From Bacillus sp. DNRA2 (lineage in GTDB: Bacteria > Bacillota > Bacilli > Bacillales > Cytobacillaceae): a stretch of 64,000 bases of DNA. Shown in pieces: positions 26,921 through 36,289 of the stretch. The notes below the pieces were generated by a model that did not search any database, had not been told where the DNA came from, and saw only the letters and a program-made list of their open reading frames with translations. The stretch is from assembly GCF_012843265.1 (NCBI RefSeq), contig NZ_JABAIT010000005.1, positions 62,001 through 126,000 of the forward strand. The letters are read 5' to 3'. Each line of letters starts with the position of its first letter. The stretch's first letter is position 1. The translations under genes were made by a program, and so were the position numbers.

Positions 26921-27349
26921 TCAAAAAGTATTAAATACATTTTCACATTCGGCACCTGTAGGCTGGTAAAAACAATGCCGCTTAAATTTTCCAGCGAATG
27001 GCTGGTTATACCATTTTGCTGGACAATTTCCACCTGGCCTAAAGTACCACAAGCTAAACCTTGCTGGCCAAACTCTCTCGCCTCGCACGGCTCTTCTCGC
27101 TAATAGTTTTTCGTTTTCTCTTGCCCGTTGATAAAAATAACCCTTTTTTGTCGCTTCAAAAGCATGTGGTTGGTAAATCATCTCTCGAATAGTACGAATC
27201 CCTTTAAAATCAGAACAATTGACTCTAACACGGTTTATTCCTACATTACCAACCATTAACATCCCTTGGTTCCCTTCGCCCTCGGCTTCTGCTCGGAGCA
27301 ACCGCGCAAGCAGGTCAAGATCAGCCTGAGTATGCTTAACAACTGCCAT
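26921..27349 (-). CDS. cwlJ: Spore cortex-lytic enzyme / cell wall hydrolase CwlJ
   Basis: A 142-residue Hydrolase_2 (SleB/CwlJ) protein, the same length as B. subtilis CwlJ. The catalytic Glu is in LLRAEAEGEG (E21, with E23/E25 nearby). Signatures VGNVGINRV, QPHAFEA and CPAKWYNQPFAGKFK with the C-terminal H-C-F-Y are present. It hydrolyses spore cortex peptidoglycan during germination, notably with Ca-dipicolinate, and lacks a signal peptide because it is placed in the coat by the mother cell. Its usual partner gene gerQ is not next to it here. GGAGGTG precedes the ATG. Location beside cotG fits mother-cell expression. Confidence 0.92.
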   Translation of the reverse strand: MAVVKHTQADLDLLARLLRAEAEGEGNQGMLMVGNVGINRVRVNCSDFKGIRTIREMIYQPHAFEATKKGYFYQRARENEKLLARRAVRGERVWPARFSLWYFRPGGNCPAKWYNQPFAGKFKRHCFYQPTGAECENVFNTF

Positions 27350-27430
27350 TTGATTTGAGCACCTCCATTATTTTCCCACCATATTCTATTCTAAATTTAG
27401 GCAGATGCTCACAACTATCTAGTCAAAAAA

Positions 27431-27452
27431 AAGAGCACATTACTGCGCTCTT
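27431..27452 (-). terminator. Rho-independent terminator of ppiB
   Basis: AAGAGC / GCTCTT stem interrupted by short mismatches, with eight T on the minus-strand side. Confidence 0.75.
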
Positions 27453-27462
27453 CTTAATCTTC

Positions 27463-27903
27463 TTATTCTTCGTCAAACACTCGAACTTCTTTCATTGTGT
27501 CACCGTTTCGCATGTTTAGAACTGTGTTCATACCGTTTGTTACTTTTCCAAACACTGTGTGAACCCCATTTAAATGCGGTTGTGGTTCATGAACGATGAA
27601 AAATTGGCTACCACCAGTGTCACGACCCGCATGAGCCATCGAAAGACTTCCTACTTCATGCTTGTGAGGGTTTCCTTCTGTTTCACACTTAATGGAGTAA
27701 CCAGGACCACCCATGCCAGTTCCAGTCGGATCTCCGCCTTGTGATACGAAGCCTGGAATAATACGGTGGAAGATTACTCCATCGTAAAAACCATCATTTG
27801 CTAATTTTTCAAAGTTTGCAACTGTATTTGGTGCTTCATTTGGGTAAAATTCAAGATCAATTTTTTCCCCGTTTTCCATTAGTATGTATCCTTTTTTAGC
27901 CAT
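27463..27903 (-). CDS. ppiB: Peptidyl-prolyl cis-trans isomerase B (cyclophilin)
   Basis: A 146-residue single-domain cyclophilin. The active-site signatures [19 protein letters not shown] (R and Q of the catalytic pocket), [18 protein letters not shown] and HTVFGKV are all present. It is cytoplasmic (no signal peptide) and catalyses prolyl isomerisation in protein folding. AAGGAG lies upstream of the ATG. Monocistronic with its own terminator. Confidence 0.95.
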   Translation of the reverse strand: MAKKGYILMENGEKIDLEFYPNEAPNTVANFEKLANDGFYDGVIFHRIIPGFVSQGGDPTGTGMGGPGYSIKCETEGNPHKHEVGSLSMAHAGRDTGGSQFFIVHEPQPHLNGVHTVFGKVTNGMNTVLNMRNGDTMKEVRVFDEE

Positions 27904-27975
27904 TTGTCACATCTCCTTATGTAAAAAATCAGGTTAATCATACCATTATTTTCTCTTCAAGACAAAAATTGCACA

Positions 27976-28485
27976 TTACTGATTAAGCAATTTTGGAAGT
28001 TCCATATAAATATAAACAATATCTGCCAATTTCATACGTACAAGCCCACTGGATGATGGTGCCACAAAATCAATTGTTCCCGAAACCACTGATTCAGCTT
28101 GAACTCCCCAATTGATTTGCTTCTTTCGACTGTATTCCTGGTAGACACCCTTGCCAACAAAGCAGACTATCTTCGGCTTATAATCGTTAATTTTTTGAAT
28201 TAACTCAATTCGTCCGATTTGATACTCGGATTTGGTTATTTCATCAGCCGCTTTAGTTGGTCTAGCGACGATATTGGTTAACCCGTAACCAAGTTCCAAC
28301 AACAGTATGTCTTCTTCGTGTGAATATTTTCGAGCGGTCAGTCCTGCCTGGTGTAAAATCGTCCAAAAGCGATTATTCGGATTGGCAAAATGATGTCCTG
28401 CTTCACTTGACCTAATGCTAGGATTAAAGCCCACAAACAAAATGTCTAGCCCTTTTTTTAAATGATCTGGAATAGATTTTAGCAC
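27976..28485 (-). CDS. mug: Mismatch-specific uracil/thymine DNA glycosylase (Mug family)
   Basis: A 169-residue member of uracil-DNA glycosylase family 2. The active-site motif GFNPSIRSSEAGHHFANP (with N instead of a catalytic Asp, typical of Mug/TDG), NPNNRFWTILHQAGLT and the C-terminal intercalation loop VAPSSSGLVR are present. It removes U or T from mismatches with G. The GTG start at 28485 is close to its GAGAGG site. It is divergent from yfkAB. Confidence 0.88.
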   Translation of the reverse strand: MLKSIPDHLKKGLDILFVGFNPSIRSSEAGHHFANPNNRFWTILHQAGLTARKYSHEEDILLLELGYGLTNIVARPTKAADEITKSEYQIGRIELIQKINDYKPKIVCFVGKGVYQEYSRKKQINWGVQAESVVSGTIDFVAPSSSGLVRMKLADIVYIYMELPKLLNQ

Positions 28486-28680
28486 TTTACCTCTCCCCTC
28501 TCAATTTTTACTATAGCCCTCAATAATTAAAAATCCAAACATACCTTCATAAAGCTATCAATTAACTCATAAACTACTTTGATATCATTTCTGAAAATGC
28601 AAAAAAATCTAACAAAACCCAATCATAATAGTCTATAATTAGTTTGTTTTTATTTGATAAATAAGGAGTAACGAATAGCG

Positions 28681-29811
28681 ATGTTAAAACCGATTAATCC
28701 ACAGTACGATCCTTGGGAAGCCTATCTGGATATCACAGAATTTGGAAAGATGACGTTAACAAATATAGAATTCACAACCACAACTTTATGTAATATGAGA
28801 TGTGAGCATTGTGCCGTTGGCTATACGTTACAAACCAAGGACCCTGATCCACTGCCACTTTCATTACTATTAAATAGATTGGAAGAAATCCCGACATTGA
28901 GGGCTTTAAGCATAACTGGGGGAGAACCGATGCTTTCCTTAACATCGGTAAAAAATTATGTTGTCCCATTGCTTAAATATGCAAAAGATCGTGGTATCCG
29001 AACCCAGATTAATTCGAATTTAACGTTAGAATTACAGCGTTACGATCTGATTGGTCCTTATTTGGATGTTTTACATATCTCACATAATTGGGGTAACGAA
29101 GAGGACTTTGCCACTGCCGGATTTGCCAAAATGGAGCCAAAACCAAGCATAGCACATCGAGTGAAGTATTTTGACCGGATGATTGAAAATAGTCGTGCCC
29201 TCGTAAAGGCAGGAATCATGGTCTCCGCCGAAACTATGCTAAACCGAAGAACTCTTCCTTTTTTGGAAAAAATCCACCGTCAGATCGTTGATGACATGCT
29301 GTGTCAGCGTCACGAAGTTCATCCAATGTATCCAAGTGACTTTGCAAACGAGTTAGACTATCTATCAATTGACGAGATTCGCGCTGCCCTTAATCATTTG
29401 CTCGATATTCGCAATGATCAAGTATGGATGCTATTTGGAACATTGCCCTTTTATCCATGCAGTTCAAACGAAGCAGACTTAAAACTGTTAAAGCGATTAT
29501 ATGAAAGTAAAAATGTAACAGTTCGCAATGATCCAGATGGCCGTTCCCGATTGAACATTAATATTTTTAATGGAGATATTATTGTGACAGATTTTGGCGA
29601 CATACCTCCTCTAGGCAATGTTACCAATACTTCATTACAGGATGCATATGACAGGTGGCTCAGTACTCCTGTTGCCAAATCGTTAAGCTGTCACTGTCCC
29701 GAAGTAAGCTGTTTAGGTCCGAATATTTTAGTAAAGGACCGCTATTATCCGAATGTGGATTTTACAAGCTTACGTACAAATATCACTAAACAATCCAATA
29801 GAAATGATTGA
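28681..29811 (+). CDS. yfkAB: Radical SAM protein YfkAB
   Basis: A 376-residue radical SAM enzyme. The cluster-binding motif C-x3-C-x2-C is in TLCNMRCEHCAVGYT (about residues 37-45) and the SAM-binding SITGGEPML follows. The C-terminal YfkB-like domain carries extra Cys (FYPCSSNEAD and LSCHCPEVSCLGPN), perhaps an auxiliary Fe-S site. In B. subtilis the reading frame is annotated as yfkA and yfkB or as one yfkAB; here it is one intact gene. The substrate is unknown. AAGGAG lies 12 nt upstream of the ATG. Confidence 0.88.
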   Translation: MLKPINPQYDPWEAYLDITEFGKMTLTNIEFTTTTLCNMRCEHCAVGYTLQTKDPDPLPLSLLLNRLEEIPTLRALSITGGEPMLSLTSVKNYVVPLLKYAKDRGIRTQINSNLTLELQRYDLIGPYLDVLHISHNWGNEEDFATAGFAKMEPKPSIAHRVKYFDRMIENSRALVKAGIMVSAETMLNRRTLPFLEKIHRQIVDDMLCQRHEVHPMYPSDFANELDYLSIDEIRAALNHLLDIRNDQVWMLFGTLPFYPCSSNEADLKLLKRLYESKNVTVRNDPDGRSRLNINIFNGDIIVTDFGDIPPLGNVTNTSLQDAYDRWLSTPVAKSLSCHCPEVSCLGPNILVKDRYYPNVDFTSLRTNITKQSNRND

Positions 29812-29819
29812 TCAAACAA

Positions 29820-29848
29820 AAGAGGATGGTTTGCCATCCTCATTTTGT
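29820..29848 (+). terminator. Rho-independent terminator, yfkAB
   Basis: GAGGATGG paired with CCATCCTC, TTTG loop, ATTTTG tail. Confidence 0.85.
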
Positions 29849-29855
29849 TAGTCTA

Positions 29856-31706
29856 TTAAACTCTTTGGAATGTTTTTGGATTTGTAAGTCTTTCCTCGAT
29901 GTTTGTAATAGCTTCTAGTGCCGCGCTGGAAAGATTAGTATTTTTATGTTTATCGATCCACTTGGTAAATGCCTTCATTGTGCTAATGAAATCCTTTTGG
30001 AACGATTTGCTAGATTCAGTCTGAACAAGTTGCTGATAAAGTAGGCTGAACCAGAACGATGGCACACATTGCGTCCAGCCAGTATGCGTTTCTGTTTCGA
30101 GATGTTCACGAAGAACGCCGAGACTATTACGGTATTTCCTTGCTGTGTTTTCAGCTTTCCCAATAGTTCTTTCTTTAAAAAACTCAACCATATCAACTGC
30201 ATAGAAGTTCTCGATTGTACTTGGTTTAAAGCCAAGCGCCTCGTAATACTGGATATCGTTTGACTCAACAACGACAGGGATATAAGGATTGGCAATGTTT
30301 TTAAAGCTTGTCACTCTTGTTTGTCCACCTGTGACAAATGGTGATAATGGGAGCCCAAGCTCTTTTCGCACCGTATTCATATCAACTGTTACCTGAAAAT
30401 CGGCATCATGATGAAGGGCCTGCTGATACATATTATTTTCAACCTGTTGGAGCCAAGTTAATGCAGCTTCATATTGTTTTTCTTTGACTAATTGTCTAAT
30501 CGTTTGATTGTTATATTTTGGTATTGGCATATCAATTTCTGTTAATAAATTTGTTTGTGCAAATAATGAGAAATACGGCGGAGTATCTTTACTCATTTGC
30601 ACAAAGGAATTTTTTATAATTCCGTTGATTGGGATATTGAATGACATCGTATCTTCTGATACAAATTGGAGAGCTAGTACAGCTTGTTTTAAGACTTCTT
30701 TAAGCTCGTCCACCTTTGATTCGTCAAAACTATTAATCATTAGTTTATCCTGCTCAACTGAAAGCGTTGCGAATACTTCTGCGATTAAGACTCCATCTTT
30801 TAATTCACTATCCTGATATTCCTTCCAATTTCCAACCCAAGATAAAGTAACCCGATTTTGATTTTGTTTATCAACAAGAAAATCCTTATTTTCTTTTAAA
30901 AATTGATTTAATAAAAATTGATTAATAATTTTATATTGCAAGACATGTTGGTGGATAACCTGTTCCTGCAGTTCGTCTAACTCACCTTCATTTGATTTGA
31001 CATAATCATCCACCATTAATACGCTAAGGATCTCAGGATAATACTTAAAAAGGGTTTGTTCGAGTGGTTGTCGTTCTTTTTTCATAAGGTCTTGCACAAA
31101 TTGAACGACGTTCACTAAATTTGAAGGCCCGTTAAAACTTCTGACTCCATTAAAGTAATCATACTCACCAAAAGCCTCTAATAAACCAATCGTACCGTAC
31201 CATGGTGAAAATGCCGGTATATTTTCCTTAGAATTCAACACCGTAAATTGTTCTTTCGTAAGCAAATCCTCAAACAAAATCGTGTTTTCCTTTTTATCCA
31301 CCGCCTGAACAATCTTTAACGATAACGTTGTCCAAACCTTCGCCATCGTTTTTTCAGCTACTGATAACTTGCCTTGCTGTTCTTCGAAAAACCACTCTAT
31401 TCCGCGCAAGCCATTTTCATAGCGGTGACAGAAGTATAACCAGAATTGTAAAAATCCTTCGCGGATATGTGGTGCAACCGCATCATTCGAGCGTGTATTG
31501 AACTCCTCTTGTAATTGAACAAACTGACTATATGGGAGGTTTGTCATGATAAAACTACGAATTTTTTCTACTAAACTATGTTTTTGTTGAAAAAATCGCT
31601 CTTCTTTTATTTCTTGAATTTGAATCACATGTTGTTTATTTAAACAACACTTCTTAAACTTTTTTCCACTACCACACGGGCAAGGAGAATTTCGATTAAT
31701 CGTCAT
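29856..31706 (-). CDS. SEC-C motif protein, large, unknown function
   Basis: A 616-residue protein starting with a SEC-C zinc-binding motif, NSPCPCGSGKKFKKCC (C-x-C-x8-C-C) at residues 5-20, as in the SecA tail and YecA-type proteins. The rest is helical with no motif I recognise (many TPR-like amphipathic stretches, but no clear repeat). ATG at 31706 is preferred since AAAGG lies about 10 nt upstream; the ATG at 31715 overlaps that site. The SEC-C motif suggests contact with SecB, ribosomes or another partner, which is inference only. Confidence 0.75.
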   Translation of the reverse strand: MTINRNSPCPCGSGKKFKKCCLNKQHVIQIQEIKEERFFQQKHSLVEKIRSFIMTNLPYSQFVQLQEEFNTRSNDAVAPHIREGFLQFWLYFCHRYENGLRGIEWFFEEQQGKLSVAEKTMAKVWTTLSLKIVQAVDKKENTILFEDLLTKEQFTVLNSKENIPAFSPWYGTIGLLEAFGEYDYFNGVRSFNGPSNLVNVVQFVQDLMKKERQPLEQTLFKYYPEILSVLMVDDYVKSNEGELDELQEQVIHQHVLQYKIINQFLLNQFLKENKDFLVDKQNQNRVTLSWVGNWKEYQDSELKDGVLIAEVFATLSVEQDKLMINSFDESKVDELKEVLKQAVLALQFVSEDTMSFNIPINGIIKNSFVQMSKDTPPYFSLFAQTNLLTEIDMPIPKYNNQTIRQLVKEKQYEAALTWLQQVENNMYQQALHHDADFQVTVDMNTVRKELGLPLSPFVTGGQTRVTSFKNIANPYIPVVVESNDIQYYEALGFKPSTIENFYAVDMVEFFKERTIGKAENTARKYRNSLGVLREHLETETHTGWTQCVPSFWFSLLYQQLVQTESSKSFQKDFISTMKAFTKWIDKHKNTNLSSAALEAITNIEERLTNPKTFQRV

Positions 31707-31833
31707 GAGATCCATACCTTTCCTAATTATCAAAATAAATTAAATATTCGGTTTTATTATTATAACAAAATCTTATCACTTTTCCGCTTATTTTTTTAAG
31801 TGAATAAATTTGTAACGATGATAATGGATTTAA

Positions 31834-32022
31834 ATGGAGATTTGTTCATATGAGTGGTGGTTTATTATACTCATTGGAATGCTTTAAGGATGTGTAGCGC
31901 CTGAGGAATCAAATGAATCATATCAGAACCCACCATCCTAACAGGAAAACATAGGTGGGTCCATTGTTAATGATCCAAGTAACGACAAAGAGACAAATAT
32001 ATTGTGCAAAGGGGAAATTTAA
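31834..32022 (+). pseudogene. Decayed short lipoprotein gene (candidate)
   Basis: In one plus-strand frame the 317-bp gap reads MEICSYEWWFIILIGML, stop, GCVAPEESNESYQNPPS, stop, QENIGGSIVNDPSNDKETNI and ends at a TAA at 32020. This looks like a signal peptide with a lipobox (ML-x-GC) and a hydrophilic Asn/Ser/Glu-rich mature part, carrying two nonsense codons (TAA at 31885-31887 and one further on). I infer a degraded lipoprotein gene. No parent family recognised. Confidence 0.35.
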
Positions 32023-32023
32023 T

Positions 32024-33268
32024 TCACTTCTTTAGAAGATCGTAAAGACTTGTTGCAACGATTTTTGTAGCATTGATTAGGTCATCGATGTTAACATGTT
32101 CGTCAGCACGATGACCATTTGCTTCCAATAATGTCCTGGGACCAGCGCCAAATAATATTACCGGTATACCAGCTTCATAAAAATGACGAGCATCAGTATA
32201 AAGTGGGGAACCATGGATTTTTAGTTCCCCACCCATTACCTCGCTCCAGTTCTGTTTGAATGCTTGGACGAGAGGAGTGTTTCTAGGAACCGGACCGAAG
32301 CTTTTAGCAAGTAAAATTCGCTTCAGTTTTACTTGTGCCCCTTGAAACTTTTCGACAACATTGACAATTAACGTTTCAAGCTCCCTTTCCACGAGCTCAG
32401 GGTCTTCTTCCGGAATGAGTCTGCGGTCGAAGCGGACTATACATTCATCTGGGACAACATTCGTATTAATTCCACCGTGAATAGTGCCAACTACTAAAGT
32501 GGGGGAATCAATTCCAGGCACTCGTGATTTTTTTTCTGTCAATTTTCCTCGGTACAGATAAAGAGCCTGAAGAACCGCAGTCATCGCTTCGAGAGCATCA
32601 TGACCGTATTGCGGTTCTGCTGCATGAGCTTGTTTACCGCTTATCTTTATTTCCATATGCAAACAGCCGTTATGAGCATTTACGACTGAATGAGTAAAAC
32701 CGGGACAAATGGCAATATCAGGTTGAATAAGTTTTCGATTAAGTAACCATTTAGGCCCAATTTCTCCGCCCGTTTCTTCATCAAAGGTAATCGCCAAGGA
32801 AATTCTCCCGGTCAATTCTTCAGCAACTTCTCTCAAAGCTAATGTTGCAAAAGTGAATGAGGCAATATCAGATTTGGAAACAGCCGCACCACGGCCAAAA
32901 AGCTTCCCATTAATGAGTTCTCCACCATACGGGTCCCGTGTCCAGCCTCGTCCAGGCGGAACCACATCACCGTGTGAGTTTAAAGTGATTTCTACCCCTT
33001 CACTTTCGGAAAAATGCTCATATGCTACGACGTTTGCTGCTCGTTTCATGCCTACTGTTGCTGTATCCTGCTCAGGTACATCATATTGATTTACGTTTTT
33101 AAATTGATAGTCTACAAATTTATGATGGACATATTGTGCAATCCTCCAACAATCTCCCGGTGGATTATCTGACGGGATTGCTACTAACTCCCTAAGAAAT
33201 CGTACCAATTCCGTTTGTCGTTTCTCAATAATGGACAATAGTCTTTGTTTCGAGTCGACCCCCGACAT
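32024..33268 (-). CDS. M20-family amidohydrolase / deacylase
   Basis: A 414-residue ArgE/DapE/M20-type metallohydrolase. Metal-binding residues are visible in TLNSHGDVVPPGRGW (His, Asp), KLFGRGAAVSKSDIAS (Asp), FDEETGGEIG (Glu pair), and near the C-terminus GHRADEHVNI (His). Dimerisation domain in the middle (ISGKQAHAAEPQYG). As the last gene of the urate-degradation cluster, 4 bp after allC, it may act on an allantoate breakdown product such as ureidoglycine or ureidoglycolate; the sequence itself only says deacylase. ATG at 33268 has AGGGAG upstream. Confidence 0.72.
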   Translation of the reverse strand: MSGVDSKQRLLSIIEKRQTELVRFLRELVAIPSDNPPGDCWRIAQYVHHKFVDYQFKNVNQYDVPEQDTATVGMKRAANVVAYEHFSESEGVEITLNSHGDVVPPGRGWTRDPYGGELINGKLFGRGAAVSKSDIASFTFATLALREVAEELTGRISLAITFDEETGGEIGPKWLLNRKLIQPDIAICPGFTHSVVNAHNGCLHMEIKISGKQAHAAEPQYGHDALEAMTAVLQALYLYRGKLTEKKSRVPGIDSPTLVVGTIHGGINTNVVPDECIVRFDRRLIPEEDPELVERELETLIVNVVEKFQGAQVKLKRILLAKSFGPVPRNTPLVQAFKQNWSEVMGGELKIHGSPLYTDARHFYEAGIPVILFGAGPRTLLEANGHRADEHVNIDDLINATKIVATSLYDLLKK

Positions 33269-33272
33269 GTTG

Positions 33273-34529
33273 TCACTCCCTATCAGAACAATAATTTGAC
33301 CGATCATTAGCTAGCATCCAAACAGTATCCAACATAATTTTTGTACTTGTCTCGATATCATAAGGTGAAACATATTCTTTTGGACTATGACTGATTCCAC
33401 CTTTGCATCTAACAAAAATCATGCCGATATCGGTTAATCCAGACATGATCATAGCATCATGACCTGCTCCACTAATAAGTTGATGAGGATTAATCCCGTT
33501 TATGAGCATTGCTGTATCAATACAATCTGTAATACTCCTTGAACATGAAACAGGTGTGACCTCCATAATCCTTTCGAACTTACACGATAATTTTCGTCTT
33601 TTCGTGATTTCATTCACCATAGTGAACAACTCCGTAAGGAATTCTGCTTTTCTTATGGAATCGATATCGCGAACATCGAGAGTGCCTTTAACTATTTCTG
33701 GAATTACATTACTAGTGCCAGGACCCACAACCAATTTACCAACAGTTGCGACAAGCGGTACATTATTCTTTGCCAATTCTTCGATTTTCGCAATGATTTC
33801 GGCTGCTCCAGCTAAGGCGTCTTGGCGATTTTCCATAGGGACCGTACCAGCATGACCTGCATTCCCTTTGATGGAAAACGTATAGCGTGAAACACCAGCA
33901 ATACCTGAGACGCTTCCACACGGTTGGTTAACGTACTCAAGAACTGGTCCCTGCTCAATATGCAGTTCCAAATAGGCCAAAATCGAATGGGAATGTCGCG
34001 TGGCAAAATGAAAGTATTCTGGAATTAAGCCATTTTCTTGCATGGCTGTTGCAATCGAAATCCCCTGATCATCGCATTTTTGTAAATCCTCTGCCGTCAG
34101 GGTTCCAGCCATCGCACGACTTCCCAGAAAGGTTGTATGAAATCTTGTACCTTCTTCATCACAAAAACAAATAACCTCAAGGGGATGCTCCGGGATTTGT
34201 TTAGTTTCATACAATACTTGAACGACTTCAATTGCACTAAGGACACCTAAAGTTCCATCATATTTACCACCATTGATGACTGAATCCAGATGAGACCCCA
34301 TGATTAACACTGGAGCATCTGGATTCCTTCCATCAAAATGACCGATTACATTGTTCATGGCGTCCTTACGAACTGACATACCAGCTGCTTGCATCCATTC
34401 GATTACCATTTTATCAGCCTCATCACTTTGTTTTGTAAAGGAGCGCCGAGTAACACCGCTTGAAGTTTCGCTACAAAGCGAGAGCTGTTCAATCCGTTCG
34501 AGTATTCTTGTCGTATTAATTTGGCCCAC
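33273..34529 (-). CDS. allC: Allantoate amidohydrolase
   Basis: A 418-residue M20 metallohydrolase of the Zn/Mn-dependent hydantoinase-carbamoylase group (B. subtilis PucF). Metal ligands lie in MGSHLDSVINGGKYDG (His, Asp), CFCDEEGTRF (Glu pair), LELHIEQGPVLE (His, Glu) and GGISHSPKEYV (His). It hydrolyses allantoate to ureidoglycine with loss of CO2 and ammonia. N-carbamoyl amino acid hydrolase is the alternative for this family, but the position right after allantoinase decides for AllC. Start ATG at 34529 with AAGGAGG upstream. Confidence 0.85.
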   Translation of the reverse strand: MGQINTTRILERIEQLSLCSETSSGVTRRSFTKQSDEADKMVIEWMQAAGMSVRKDAMNNVIGHFDGRNPDAPVLIMGSHLDSVINGGKYDGTLGVLSAIEVVQVLYETKQIPEHPLEVICFCDEEGTRFHTTFLGSRAMAGTLTAEDLQKCDDQGISIATAMQENGLIPEYFHFATRHSHSILAYLELHIEQGPVLEYVNQPCGSVSGIAGVSRYTFSIKGNAGHAGTVPMENRQDALAGAAEIIAKIEELAKNNVPLVATVGKLVVGPGTSNVIPEIVKGTLDVRDIDSIRKAEFLTELFTMVNEITKRRKLSCKFERIMEVTPVSCSRSITDCIDTAMLINGINPHQLISGAGHDAMIMSGLTDIGMIFVRCKGGISHSPKEYVSPYDIETSTKIMLDTVWMLANDRSNYCSDRE

Positions 34530-34541
34530 AATATCCTCCTT

Positions 34542-35870
34542 TTAATTAAAAGAATGATAGCTTTGATCACGAAACACACATTTTCCAAGCACAAAGGTGG
34601 CGAGAATTTTACCACGAAAGCTTTTTCCGACATACGGACTATGGGGGTGTCGATAGAAAAGTCCCGCTTTTTGCAGTGTGAATTTCTTTTGTAAATCTAT
34701 AATCACAAAATCAGCATCGCTGCCAATTTTCATACTGCCTTTTGCCGGATATAGGCAAAAACGTTTTGCGGGATTAGTCGAAGTAAGCCTTCCAATCAAC
34801 TCTAACGGAACACTATGTTTCCAATAGCCCTCTTCTAATAACACATTTAGCGTCGATTGTCCTCCAGAAATGCCACCCCAGGCTTTAAAAAGATTTCCTT
34901 GTTTCAGTGTGAGAGGTGCTGGAGAATGATCAGACCCGATCATATCAATAAAACCCGCTTTCAAATTCTCCCATAACAGTTCGACCTCATTTGCTTCACG
35001 TAAAGGTGGAGCACATTTGGCAAGTGCGCCCAACCTAGTTAAATCTTCTACCGTTAGCACTAAATAATGGGGACAGGTTTCAACTGTAATATTAACCCCC
35101 TCTTGTTTAGCACGTTCTATCAGTTCTACAACACGACTGCTGCTCGCATGTACAATATGAACCTTACAATCTGTCTTTTTGGCTAACCTGATTACTTTTC
35201 GAACTGCCTCAAGCTCTGATGAAACTGGCCGTGATTCTTGATAGTCTTTTCCAGTGAAACGGCCTTCAGCAATAATTTTTTCAGTTAGTTTGAGATTGAT
35301 ATGGTCACTTTCAGCATGAAGTGCTAAGATCATATCTAATTTGGCTAACTGCTCCATTCCAGACTGTAATGTGTCACCATCGACAGCCTGAAAATCATCA
35401 ATTCCACTACCTGACATAAAAGCCTTAAACCCAATCACTCCACATTCCTTTAATCCCGCTAGCTGATCAATATTTCCGGGGACCAAGCCGCCCCAAAGTT
35501 TAAAGTTAATCAAGGCTTTTTGCTCTGACAGTTGTTTTTTTTCCAAATAGGCCCGAACTGTTGTCGTTGGAGGAGTGCTATTTAATGGCATGTCAAAATA
35601 AGTAGTTACTCCACCAGCGGCTAAGCTCCTACTCCCAGTGGTAATCCCTTCCCATTCCGTTCTGCCAGGCTCATTTAAATGGACATGGCTATCAATCACG
35701 CCAGGAAAAATATGCAGATTTGAAATATCGAAACATTGTTTAGCGCTATGTTCAGGAATTCCAACAGTAAGGTTAACAATTTTCCCTGCGGTGATAGCAA
35801 GGTCTGCTTTAATTACTTCATTTTCACAAACAATGTGCCCATTTTTAAAAAGCAAATCGTAATGTTCCAT
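34542..35870 (-). CDS. allB: Allantoinase
   Basis: A 442-residue cyclic amidohydrolase (B. subtilis PucH) opening allantoin to allantoate. The binuclear metal site is visible: DSHVHLNEPGRTEWEG (HxH), the carboxylated Lys in GVIGFKAFMSGSG, HAESD, HIVHASSS, and MIGSDHSPAPL (Asp). ATG at 35870 has GAAGAGG upstream; two earlier ATG codons at 35891 and 35888 have none. Dihydropyrimidinase is the main alternative in this family but the neighbouring uricase and HIU hydrolase support allantoinase. Confidence 0.92.
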   Translation of the reverse strand: MEHYDLLFKNGHIVCENEVIKADLAITAGKIVNLTVGIPEHSAKQCFDISNLHIFPGVIDSHVHLNEPGRTEWEGITTGSRSLAAGGVTTYFDMPLNSTPPTTTVRAYLEKKQLSEQKALINFKLWGGLVPGNIDQLAGLKECGVIGFKAFMSGSGIDDFQAVDGDTLQSGMEQLAKLDMILALHAESDHINLKLTEKIIAEGRFTGKDYQESRPVSSELEAVRKVIRLAKKTDCKVHIVHASSSRVVELIERAKQEGVNITVETCPHYLVLTVEDLTRLGALAKCAPPLREANEVELLWENLKAGFIDMIGSDHSPAPLTLKQGNLFKAWGGISGGQSTLNVLLEEGYWKHSVPLELIGRLTSTNPAKRFCLYPAKGSMKIGSDADFVIIDLQKKFTLQKAGLFYRHPHSPYVGKSFRGKILATFVLGKCVFRDQSYHSFN

Positions 35871-35932
35871 GCTATCGACCTCTTCCATCATTAATTTTCT
35901 TAATTACGGAAGATATTTCATTCTTAGGTGTT

Positions 35933-36289
35933 TTAGCTTCCACGGTACGTTTGATAACCCCATGGAGATATTAACAGTGGGACATGAAAATGGCTTTTAT
36001 CTGTAGATAACGAAAACCTCACTGGGATAATATTAAAAAATATCGGGTTACTGACCGTTGTTCCAACCATTAAAAAGTAGGTCCCAATGTGAAACAGTAA
36101 TTCAAACTCACCTGCTTGAATATCTGGTAGCAGCCCGGAATCTATCCGGCCGTCTTCATTCGTAAATGCTGTTGCAACGAATTCCTTTTCTTCATTTGGA
36201 CCATGAATTTTTATTAACTCTACTTTAACGTTTTTTGCAGGAATACCATTGGTTAGGTCAAGTACATGAGTCGTCAAGCCAGTTTTCAT
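35933..36289 (-). CDS. pucM: 5-Hydroxyisourate hydrolase (transthyretin-like)
   Basis: A 118-residue HIU hydrolase. The N-terminal GLTTHVLDLTNGIPA with H8, the DGRIDSGLL segment with the catalytic Arg, HFHVPLLISPWGYQTY and the C-terminal Y-R-G-S tetrapeptide, the signature separating HIU hydrolases from transthyretin, are all present. It opens 5-hydroxyisourate to OHCU, the step after urate oxidase. Its ATG overlaps the stop of the uricase gene by 4 nt (ATGA), so the two are translationally coupled. Confidence 0.95.
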   Translation of the reverse strand: MKTGLTTHVLDLTNGIPAKNVKVELIKIHGPNEEKEFVATAFTNEDGRIDSGLLPDIQAGEFELLFHIGTYFLMVGTTVSNPIFFNIIPVRFSLSTDKSHFHVPLLISPWGYQTYRGS

